From assembly GCF_000004195.4 (NCBI RefSeq), contig NC_030678.2, positions 32,960,201 through 33,024,200 of the forward strand: a DNA stretch of 64,000 nucleotides. The letters run 5' to 3'. The stretch comes from Xenopus tropicalis. Taxonomy: Eukaryota > Chordata > Amphibia > Anura > Pipidae. Positions 54,768 through 64,000 of this stretch are shown piece by piece; position 1 is the stretch's first letter, and the number at the start of each line of letters is the position of its first letter. Under the pieces are notes generated by a model, which had not been told where the DNA came from, searched no databases, and worked only from the letters and a program-made list of their open reading frames with translations. Made by a program: the position numbers and the translations under genes.

Positions 54768-55136
54768 GTCGGCATCTGACCCGGGGGTGGGGGCAGCCAT
54801 GGGGCAAAGGGTAGTGTTGGTAAGGGGCAGTAAAGGGCACATTTGCCGGATGTATGGGGGGTGCCCAGTATACCGGGGGGCAGCAGAGCTGAATGGTTAG
54901 GTGGGGCTTGCACCCTAGCCGGCTGATGGCACAATCACAGCGTCGCCCGGGGGGCCGCCGGGAATACAGTGATTTAGCTGGGGGTTGGTATGGAGCCATC
55001 GTGTCTGGTTGTGTAAGGGGGACCCGGGAGGGGACACAGGGGAGCGGGCAGGGACTGGGCTCCCGGTATCTCAGGGCCCCTGGGGGAGAAGGTGCTTGTG
55101 TAACAGTTGGCTGTTGTTACTCTGTATATTAGGAAT

Positions 55137-55330
55137 GTATCCCCTGCAGTCCCTTGGGAGTTGTAGTTCAGCAGCAGCTGGAGGGTGGCGGGCTGCATGG
55201 CAGCAGTGCCCAGGGCCCACGGATTCCTAACTCCGGCTGTTCCCATTGATCAGCTGACTGGGCAGCACAATGTGCTAAGGGCCCTGGGGCCGCTACCCAG
55301 CAGCTAGAGGGCGCCCTGCATGGGGCAACA
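55137..55330 (+). repeat. 'gggagttgtagttcagcagc' repeat in the CpG-rich region
   Basis: 'cttgggagttgtagttcagc', 'agcagctggaggg', 'ctgggcagcacaatgtgcta' and 'cagcagctagagggcgccct' are words of a dispersed frog repeat; a short relative is at 56284-56305. Ends are not defined. Confidence 0.5.
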
Positions 55331-57158
55331 GTAGCAGCGATTCCTACGCTTATTCCTATTATAAATGCTTCTGTGCCCTGGGGTTGTGGGTACCCGGCAT
55401 TCGCTGCCAGTGGGAAGCCCGAGTGCTACGGGTAATGCTTCCCGGCATGGCTGCTTCCAGTTCCCCCTTATTGGCAAAACTCGGGGCCGGCCGAGCCCGG
55501 GGAATCCAGGCTGGAGGCCCACTGCCTTGACCTTGCTAGTAAGCCTGCCGGCTCCATGTTGTGCCCCCAGCCGCTGCGGACATGTGACTTCCCGGCAGGG
55601 TTGGCCCGTTACACCACCGCTTCCCTCCCCCGCCTTTCATTTATGTTTCCCGTTGTCTCTACTCCGCCACGTTCATTCCCCTCCCATTCCAGCCAGTCAG
55701 CTGCTCGGTGCGGCCTGGTACAGCCCTAGAGCCGGGAGCTCGCCTGAGGCAGCGGCACAGGAGGCTTCTAGAAGGCGCTGGAAGGGCTCGGCTGACGTGT
55801 GTGTGTCTGATATAGAGACTTACAATAAAGGATACAGGCTCCCGGCTGTGGCATTGGCTCTAATACACCGGGCGTTATAGCGCTGTTGGCTGGTGTTCCT
55901 AGGGGGCTACTAGCCACCGCCTCTAATAAGGGGTGATTGGCGAATTTATAGAATATAATGTACAGAGAGAGACAATTTACACTGGGGCCCATCAAGGGGA
56001 AGTATATAACACTTTGTACATATTTTACTATACATATCAGGGATGCCCAGTGGGGGTAATACAACTGAAAACCATAGCATTTTTCCTAAAATGGTGGCTA
56101 ACCAACCTTCTGCCCTCTCTAACTCTAGTTCAGCAATATATTCAGAGTCACATTTCTTAAGCTTTCTTACTGTTTCCCTCAGACTGGGGCCTGAGCCCTG
56201 AGCCCTGGCCAACCCATGGCCACTAGATGTTATTGTTGGACTTTACATGCCAGATTCCCCCTGGAAGGTAAAGGCTGCAGGGGTCATTTTGGGAGTTGTA
56301 GTTCATTTACATCTGAAGGCCAATAGGGTTTCTAACTCAAGCTCTAAGCACTTGTTTTTGGAGGTTCTAGGAGTTGTTCCATATCAACTGTGGTACAAGC
56401 TACATTTTTTACCTGTAGGCAAGTTGGGTAGAGGTTTCTATATCTGTAATCTTGTTATTGGCATAGGGCCCCTGACCAAATTTTGGTCCACATATTTAAA
56501 TTTAACCTGTTTGATTTCCTACCAGGGATTTACAGTAGGAGAGTTCTCTCAACTGTGACCCACCATCAGGGCCTTTCCTGGCTCCTGTTGTTTCTTCTGT
56601 GATAGGGTGTCCATACACATGCCATTTGGCCCCTAGGCAGATACTGTATGAGTGGCCATAAACACAACAACCACCACCGATTAGAAAGAGGTGCTGTTTT
56701 GGCTAACATTGTACGTTAGGAGATACGTTTCATACAATTCTGATTGACAGGCTGAATTGTATCCATTATAAAAAGATCTTAGTTGCCATTGTCTGGCCAA
56801 CATTCATGCACCAATATTGTTTTGAAACAATTTATCAGTACCTGCAAGGACAGCCTTAGAGGGTATCAGTTGTAATATCCTAGCAGTGCAGCAGCCGTAT
56901 AGTGATTGGTTGATTTCAGAGCAAGTGGTGACCCATGTGTGCTATGTAGGTGCAAGCCGAGCAGGTAATCTAATAAAAGGCACAAAGTCAGTGGTCTATT
57001 AATCCATAACAACCACCCAACAGGTAACATTTATTGGTCAGCTATTTGAAAGATTCATATGGTTGCTATGGGTTACTAGACCTGGGCAAATGTTGCACCA
57101 TTAATCACATTAACTCTAAGTTGTTTAAATACCAAACACTGATTGCGGCATGAATAAT

Positions 57159-57608
57159 TTAAAGGGGATTTACTGCTAAAAATAAATCTTAAGTTTGTTG
57201 TGGAGCAGGAAAAAGCACTCTACCTTTTGCAGAATTCACATCTCTCTGCACCACAGGTATGGGTTGCACTGGAAGCTGTCGTTTTGCGACCAGTAACCCT
57301 AGCAACCAGGTACAGAGAGAGGAAGGATAGAGCAGGACTATCCTAATTGCAAGGTTACTTACATTCTCACTTTGTAGAACCACACTGTGTTGCTGGCAGC
57401 AAGTTGGCCAGATGTGACCCTGAGGGTCCCTTGTTCAGCCTCCAAACTACCCTTGGTCACCATAGCCTTCTTTTTTAAGTCGTTACCAATTTGATGCCAA
57501 TATTTTGTTTATTATCAGCCACTCCTTTTAAGGACAGTTTAGGCAGAAGTGGCCTACAACACATTAACATTTGTATTAACATTATTATCTTTTAAATTTC
57601 TCCTTTAA
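57159..57608 (+). mobile_element. Probable TTAA-type MITE in NUFIP2 intron 1
   Basis: TTAAAGGGGATTTACTGC at the left and 'aaatttctcctttaa' at the right give TTAA-bounded ends of about 8-10 matching bases. The short match makes this a moderate call. Confidence 0.5.
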
Positions 57609-57889
57609 GTGCTTGTGGTTCCCAACAGCTGTAGGACTGCTGACATTTGGCAAGGCTCACTTTCATGTAGCCTACATGTTGGATTAATTTAAATTAAACA
57701 TTTATATAAAATATTTACCTTTCAAGTTTTTTTAATGGGAGCCCTAGAACCATCAGTTAATAGAAATGAGTTCAGGCCTGTTCTGTTCATTATGTGGCCA
57801 GTTGGCTAAATGGATGGATTCTGTATGAGGCTTAATACCAAGTATGTCCACCTCTCTATTGTTCTGTTCATTTGGGAAGACAGCATACA

Positions 57890-58135
57890 GTGGATGTAAA
57901 AAGTCTACACACCCCTGGTAAAATGTCAGGTTCCTGTGCTGTACAAAAATTAGACAAAGATAAATCATTTCAGAACTTTTTCCATCTTTAATGTGACCTA
58001 TAAACTGTACCACTCAATTGAAAAACAAACTGAAATCTTTTAGGTGGAGGAAAGAAAACCAAAAAAACTAAAATAATGTGGTTGCATAATTGTGCACACC
58101 CTTAAACTAATACTTTGTTGAAGCACCATTTTGTT
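57890..58135 (+). mobile_element. Tc1-like transposon end fragment
   Basis: 'tacagtggatgtaaaaagtc', 'tacacacccctggtaaaatg' and 'aataatgtggttgcataatt' match a familiar Tc1/mariner-type end (TA then CAGTGGAT). The other end and the transposase are absent. Confidence 0.6.
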
Positions 58136-58734
58136 ATAGCACTCAGTCTTTTTGGGTATGAGTCTATCATGTATGGAAAATTTATAATACAAATTATGTT
58201 ATGTGTATGGGTAGCTTTAGGCCTGGTGATCTGGGGGCATGCCTTATGTAGGATAAAAGTGCTGCTTATTACTCTCCAGATCCCAGGACGTCCATGTACT
58301 CAATGAAAGTACTGTCTGGGGAGGGGCTAAATCCCAATAAGGTCAAAAGCTGGGTATCCAACCAAGAAAGCAGTCCGAGTAGCCTCCCCTTATACAAACA
58401 GTCTATACAACCCCCTTCTTGTTTCTGGCTTCTTTCTGCTCATCCTTCTATTTTCTCTATGTGCACACAAGTCATTAGTTCTTCTGTGCCCTGGCTGTAG
58501 GGATTGCCACCCCTGCTACCATTGATGAGAGGGCATTTCTAGCAAAGGACCAGAACCTTCTACATGACGACCTTCCCTATGCCAGGTATACGGTCGTGCT
58601 TCTACGAAGGTAGCAGGAGTTACCATTCGTAAACATATTTTCCATGGTTTGACAATGCTGTTCATGTGTTCATTAGGGTGACATAACATTTATGTTGAAA
58701 AGTTGCACCTTCTTTGTCCACCTAGAATCAGACT

Positions 58735-58850
58735 AAAAGTGGCCGCACACAGGCACATTTTAGCTGCCAATATCTGTCCTTTAGATCGATTCGGCAGCTT
58801 ATCTGCCTGTGTAAAGGCACTAACGATGGGCCTGCCCGACTGACATCAAA
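58735..58850 (+). mobile_element. 'gtggccgcacacaggcac' MITE fragment (family of 7168-7480)
   Basis: 'aaaagtggccgcacacaggc', 'cctttagatcgattcggcag' and 'gatgggcctgcccgactgac' match the 7.2-kb element. Only the left half is present. Confidence 0.65.
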
Positions 58851-59644
58851 GGACACAGGATCTTTCTGTGAGCAGCATTATACTGATGTCACACACTAGG
58901 GCAGATTTATTATAGGTCAGACTGGGGAATTCAGCAGGATTCCCAGCAGTTTGATCTATTTTAGGATTAGGATATTTAAGTGCTGAGAACTGATCTGATT
59001 CACCTATCTGAATGGGTTTCTGGAGCTTCACAGAAGCTTGTCTGTGGACTGAGGGCTTCTGTCTGCCCCATGTACCCTTTCTGTTGGTTAGTATCTAGGC
59101 ATTGCAAGTTGAAGCATTATATATCTATATTTACACTTCAAACTATCATTTATGCCAGTCATATAAAAGCCATGCAGTATGTGTTTCTTTGAGGGCAATT
59201 ATAGGCATTAGTTGAAGGCTTCTTGTTCCTGGCTCATTATGGCAGAGATACAAAGTATTTTGTTATATTAGTTATATGAGAATGGAACGCCTGGGATCTA
59301 TAGTACATGCAATGATTTAAATTCTATGATGGACTATGCTATACCACTTTAGGTCTTGTGTATTGCTTCAAGTGAAACTATACAATATTTATAGATAGGT
59401 TTTATATTATGCCTTCTACGCTGACACTGGTTTTGCAGGCCGTGCATTCTTTTGCATGTGCCCAGAACATTCTTATGCACGTTTTATATGGCTGTTGAAG
59501 GACCAGTAACACCAGGATCATTTAAAATTTGCGCAGTGCAAAATTATTCGCACAGTAAACATATTTGCCCTGCCCCGTGTTTACATTTATAAAGCATGAC
59601 AAGACTGGTGGATTTAATATGCAAACATAATTGACCTTAAAGAT

Positions 59645-59880
59645 TTGGGTCCTCCTTTAGATCGATTCAGCAGCTTATCTACCCATTTATGGGCACCCCA
59701 ACAGGCCTACCCTACTGATATCTGGCCTAAAATTGGGCAGATCTCGATTGGGCAGGTTTGATTTTCCGTCGGATATGGGGCACAGTCCAAACGATCGAAA
59801 TAGCCCAATATTGCCCACTTTTAGGTTTCCACTCGTTTGGCAATCTCTCCGTGTATGGCAACCTTTCTTGCAGACAACAG
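59645..59880 (+). mobile_element. Second fragment of the 7168-7480 MITE family in intron 1
   Basis: 'cctttagatcgattcagcag', 'aaattgggcagatctcgatt' and 'ctccgtgtatggcaacctt' follow the family order to near the right end, which lacks the TTAA. The paired open frames on both strands (79-85 codons) are repeat-derived. Confidence 0.65.
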
Positions 59881-60269
59881 ACTCTTTGGTTACTATTCCT
59901 ACAGTTCAAGTGGTCATACAGGGACAAGGTCACCAAACAAGCAAATCTTTTCCCCGAAATGTCCACTTTGGGTGGGCAATATTGTGCTAATGTAATCGTT
60001 TAGCCCTAGGGCAATTTTTGTCTGAAGAACCTGCCAAATTGATATGCCTGTGTATCCCCACTTTTTAGTTGGTAGCATTTACTGGTCACATGTTTACCAG
60101 CAAAACATTTGATTATTGGCTTTGGGCTACTAGACCTGTAATACATTTTACATTTTTTTGCAAGATCCAGGCAGTCTAAGATTCAGGCAGATACCAATTA
60201 AGCCATTTAAAGGAATTTCAGGTGGTTCAGAGCAGTACAAGTGTTTTCCACCACTGGAGAAAACACAGT

Positions 60270-60445
60270 GGGGCTCATTTATCAACACTGGGCAAATTTG
60301 CCCATGGGCAGTAACCCACGTCAACCTATCAGAGGTGGGCTTTTCTCAGCCAGCTTGCAACTAGGACAATGAATGCAGCAATTTGATTGGTTGCCAATGG
60401 CTACTGCCCAGGGGCAAATTTGCCCAGTGTTGATAAATGACCCCC
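60270..60445 (+). mobile_element. Palindromic MITE (ggggctcatttatcaacac ends)
   Basis: Ends ggggctcatttatcaacact and agtgttgataaatgaccccc are inverted, and inner words (gggcaaatttgcccatgggc against cccaggggcaaatttgccca) extend the pairing. About 176 bp, related in style to 23393-23570. Confidence 0.78.
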
Positions 60446-61103
60446 AGTGTTTAACTTACATATGAGATCCTGATACAGGAATATAACAAAACCACTATTT
60501 CCATTTCTCATGAATCTTTAATAACAATACAAAATCTTAATGAGAATTTTAGGATCCCTTTTCTTGTAACTAAAAGTAATTCTTCTGTATTTTTCATTGC
60601 TAATATGGCAGCCCCTGCTGTTCCTTCTCGTGTTTCCTTGCAGATTGCAAACCATTTTAGCCCAACAACTGTCTGGTTTAAATCTTCTCTGGTATGAGCT
60701 TTACAGTCTACTAATGAGGGGACATTATTAGTAAAGGTTTTTTTTTTATGATCAATTGATGCCCAGAATTAAAATGCAAAAGAACAAGGTTTATTGAGTA
60801 AAGATGTGAAGCAGTTCGAAAAATTATTTAGTAAAAGTAAAGGGGCTGGGACTACAGATTTTCTTAATTTATTTTGCTTATAACTTTACTTGATGAGGAA
60901 CTTCTCACCAAATGTAAAAAAGTTCACCCCCCCCAAAAAAAAGGGTGTTAAAAGCAACTGTCCAATATACATTACATTTCTCTCAATGCCATTCATGTTC
61001 TGTGATTAACCAGAGTTCCCCTCTAACTAAATAAACATCTGTGGTAACTTCACAGAGAACTAAATCCTCCATGCAAGAGAATGCTGCTTAGTAGTGGTAG
61101 GTC

Positions 61104-61468
61104 CGGGGCTGTGGAGTCGGTAGATAAATTCTCTGACTCCGACTCCTCAGTTTCTGATACTTCCGACTCCACGACTCCGACTCCTCTGTTTTTAATATGC
61201 TAATGTATTTTATACATTCATACAGTCAATGAAAAGCATGCTTCATGGTCACTCAACGGTTCGTTTATGCACTGTGTGCATTGGGCTTTATTCTTATAGC
61301 AGAGAAGTAATTAATTATGACTGTTTGGGAATTGAGACATTTAAACTTGCTTTATTTATTTATTTTATTCCCATTTAAATTTAGTCGGAGTCGTAGTTGG
61401 TCCATTTTTTTCCAACTCCAGGTACCCAAAATTGCCTCCGACTCCTCAACTCCGACTCCACAGCCCTG
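61104..61468 (+). mobile_element. hAT element with ggctgtggagtcgg ends
   Basis: Starts cggggctgtggagtcggtag and ends ccgactccacagccctg. It is flanked by ggtaggtc (61096-61103) and gttaggtc (61469-61476), 7 of 8 matching. Near both ends 'gactccgactcc' words are repeated as subterminal motifs, which is common where hAT transposase binds. The middle is AT-rich and non-coding. Confidence 0.82.
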
Positions 61469-61621
61469 GTTAGGTCAGCCATCTTGCTTTAATTGTACAT
61501 TAGTAGTTTTTCTTTTTAGAAGTGTTATGTAAAGAGATTAATTCTCTTTTTTGAGAGGTTTCTGAGAATTTTCAATTGTTCAGTAGCTCAACATTACAAT
61601 TTTGTTGCTTAGTTTCTAAGT

Positions 61622-61914
61622 CAGTGATCCCCAACCAGTAGTTACTCACCAACCCCTTGGATGTTGCTCTTGGTGCCCCCAAACCAGGGAGTTATTTTTG
61701 AATTCCTGACTTGGGGGCAAGTTTAGGTTGAATAAAAACAAGATTTACTACCAAATAAAGCCCCCTGTAAGCTGATAGTGTGCATAGAGGCTCCCTAATA
61801 GCCAATCACAGCCCTTATTTGGCACCTCCATGAACTTTTATGGTGCTTGTGTTGCTCTCCAAGTCTTTTTACATTTGACTGTGGCTCACAACTAAGAAAG
61901 GTTGGGGACCCCTG
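61622..61914 (-). mobile_element. hAT element, 'CAGTGATCCCCAACC' family, copy 4 (reverse)
   Basis: A 293-bp element from cagtgatccccaaccagtag to ggttggggacccctg. It is flanked by ttctaagt (61614-61621) and ttttaagt (61915-61922), 7 of 8 matching. It reads in reverse relative to 25170-25476 and shares its interior. Confidence 0.87.
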
Positions 61915-61924
61915 TTTTAAGTGA

Positions 61925-64000
61925 TTAGCTTGGCCATACAATATCTGTTTGGATATAAGGTAGCCATACACGGGCAGACCCCATATGGTATGTTTTCATA
62001 CCTATTTTGTCCCTACAAAAAAACCAACAACATTGCATGTATGAAACACAAACTTTTGATGTTGTGCAATTGGCAGAGAGCTTGTTGTTTGGGTGCTGTG
62101 CTCGCATAACCTTTGCCTGTGACTATAAACATCAGAGGTTGTTCAGCAAAGAGCTGTTGACTTAGCTGGCCGTCAATTACCACTAATGATTAGGTATTTA
62201 GTATAATAATCCCCATGAGAATAAGTGACTGGAATAACCCGATGTATTAGAATACTTTGTGACTTTGGGAGAAAATTAAGGACTCTTGCTTTGTTTCTGT
62301 GTCCAATTAATGAAGTTGACTAAGTTTATCTGGTGTACATGATATTCTGTAGGAGACTTAAAATATACTCAGCCAGTTTCTCATGTTGAATGACCTGTAA
62401 AAAATAGCTCCAGTTGTACATTACTGCTGGAAAACGTCATTCTAATTGCTTTGGGTGTAAAAAGGCTGCCCGTCCCAAACAATTCTGCTAATTTGTGCCA
62501 AAAATTGTGTAATAAATATAGTCTTGAGGAGATGGTGGGATTGTGTTCATTCTTATATGCTCTTTAGCCAGTTGGCCTATGGGTGATGGTATACTTTCAA
62601 CCAATGTATGGCCACCTTAAGAAATCAATATTGCAGACCATGTATGTTTGCTTTAATTGGGTGGCCAAAAGAAGTGATCTTTATCAGGTGTTAGCAATGG
62701 TTTATCCAAGCCTTTTACCTTTAGGCCAGAAATATAGTGAGCACAAGTATGGCTATGTAGTCGTTGTTTTAGGTACACCTAAAATTGATCTGTGGTTCTG
62801 CTTTAATATTTCAACTTTGTTTTATTTTTTTTTGGTTCCGCATGGTGTAACAATCACCAACATAAATGCTTGTATATGTTTTCTCTGGTGTGTCGCAGTG
62901 AATTTGTTTGTTGAATCTCCTAAAGCTCTGGATTATTTTTCTTTGTGGTAAAAACAATATTGGCTACATGTAGTTTCTCCAGATAGCCCCACAGGAAACA
63001 AAGAAACCTATTTAGTAGGCCGCTATAATTAGGTCAGCTATACGAAGCTGTTGTGACTGGAGGTTCTGGAATGCTTGAAATGTCTGTAAGATGGGGAGGT
63101 ACCCTTAGCAAGCATGCAGATGTTTGCCTTCATTATTCTAACATAGTAAGCTAACTGCTGATTGGTTGCCGTGCGTTACTACACCGGACCAAAATCTTGC
63201 TTATGCTACAGAGTAACTACTGACTATGTGACTATTTTGTAATTAATAGAAATTGACAGCGGAATTAACATTCCTGTTCATTGTTTTAGGAGTATCCGAC
63301 AGATGCTTAACCTGAGGTACACATGTCTGATGTTTGTTCCCTGCTCTTTCAGTAGGAAACTGAAGCATTCACACACCTACCAATTGTCATGATCCATGGA
63401 GACCATTGTTTCCCAGAGGAGTTGTGCAGTTACCTTGTTTTCGGCTTGATGGTCCAGAGACGACATTCTGGATGTTCTTTTTTGTATATTCTAATAAAAT
63501 AAATCAAGCAACTGGAGTCCAAGGACACTGGCCTGGCAGGGTTTCCTATAAAAGTAATGTACCTGTAGGTGTTGATGCCCTGCCTTTGTGTATAGATAGA
63601 TGGTTCAAGCTGAGATATGTAGGTGTTGATGCCCTACCATTTGTCTATAGTTGAAATTGCAATCTTTGCTTATTGTTTGCATTGTTTTCCTCAACATTGA
63701 GATTGGAATATGGAAAATCATCCTCCCCCTAGTCTGAATTTAGAATTAAATGATATAATGCCTTGTGATTTCTGTTTTGTAAAGAGGATCATGATCATGA
63801 TGGCAACATGATGGACCTATTGTTGGGCTAAAAAACCCTTTCTTATTTTGTGCATGTGTATAGAACATTCCTTCTCGGAAAAACTTGGGCAATCTTCCTT
63901 TCGTCTCTTATTTTTGACCTCTAGCCTTTTTAATAATGCTTTTTATGAAGAGGTCTTTAGGTTTATGCATTTATTTCTCTCTTAAAAATAAATATAATTT
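61925..64000 (+). other. NUFIP2 intron 1, no further element recognised
   Basis: Mostly AT-rich non-repetitive sequence. A two-copy 54-bp tandem duplication begins 'gtaggtgttgatgccct' at 63565 and 63619. A 122-codon frame at 62583-62951 shows no family features. Confidence 0.45.

Larger units (their letters stand above)
54768..64000 (+). other. nufip2: NUFIP2 intron 1 (continues past the window)
   Basis: No long frame matching the large NUFIP2 exon 2 occurs in the remaining 9.2 kb, so all of it is read as first intron. The first kilobase (to about 55830) stays CpG-rich. After that the sequence becomes AT-rich with the elements listed separately. A strong-looking alternative donor, gttgGTAAGG at 54820, follows an in-frame stop and would not extend the protein. 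Confidence 0.7.

Noticed and set aside
53999..54842. Long minus-strand open frames rich in L, A, W, H, Y and G across the minisatellite
   Set aside because: They follow the 28-bp repeat, which has few stops in any phase, and run antisense to NUFIP2 exon 1. No family features are seen.
1..64000. tRNA, rRNA or snRNA genes
   Set aside because: No cloverleaf with A and B boxes, no rRNA block and no U-snRNA words were noticed by eye. A tRNAscan-SE or Infernal run would settle this.

Overview
The window looks like frog (Xenopus-type) chromosomal DNA. It is AT-rich, has almost no coding capacity, and is packed with short non-autonomous DNA transposons. These include many elements bounded by TTAA with TTAAAGG-type ends (the T2-MITE/Kolobok-like style described in Xenopus), several hAT-type miniature elements with 8-bp target duplications, and a very common family with CAGGTATGGGA ends. 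I judged family identities from terminal motifs and memory, without a database search. I cannot tell X. tropicalis from X. laevis.

Only one host gene is recognisable: the first coding exon of NUFIP2 (FMRP-interacting protein 2) on the + strand at 54554-54767. The start codon lies in a CpG-rich stretch, and a 28-bp minisatellite of about 33 copies (53324-54243) ends roughly 310 bp upstream of it. The rest of the gene must lie beyond the right edge, so 54768-64000 is read as intron 1. Everything left of about 53 kb is read as intergenic.

Layout. 1-8.3 kb: a SPIN-like hAT element, CAGGTATGGGA elements, a LINE 3' fragment, two TTAA elements sharing one TTAA, a TAGGGATGCAC hAT element and a 459-bp palindrome. 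9-18.8 kb: TTAA elements (one nested in an older repeat), a three-copy CAGGTATGGGA array, an 800-bp degenerate repeat rich in X-box-like words, and a perfect 20-bp hairpin. 19.6-28.1 kb: a 110-bp tandem repeat, several hAT elements including one with a nested insertion, an 800-bp polypyrimidine tract and a 231-bp hAT element. 30.4-39.4 kb: a decayed L1/Tx1-type reverse transcriptase fragment, a 37-bp tandem repeat, two adjacent TTAA elements, a CAGGTATGGGA element swollen by internal tandem repeats, and an L2/CR1-type LINE fragment. 41-48.7 kb: a 17-bp minisatellite, more hAT elements, a 215-bp duplication, and a 5'-truncated Tx1-type LINE with a target duplication. 53-64 kb: the NUFIP2 locus, with a few elements in its first intron.

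There is no operon-like organisation, CRISPR array, tRNA or rRNA gene that I could support. I found no convincing undescribed gene system. The most informative signals are structural: nested and adjacent transposons with in-window empty sites, satellites growing inside transposons, and a promoter-proximal minisatellite.
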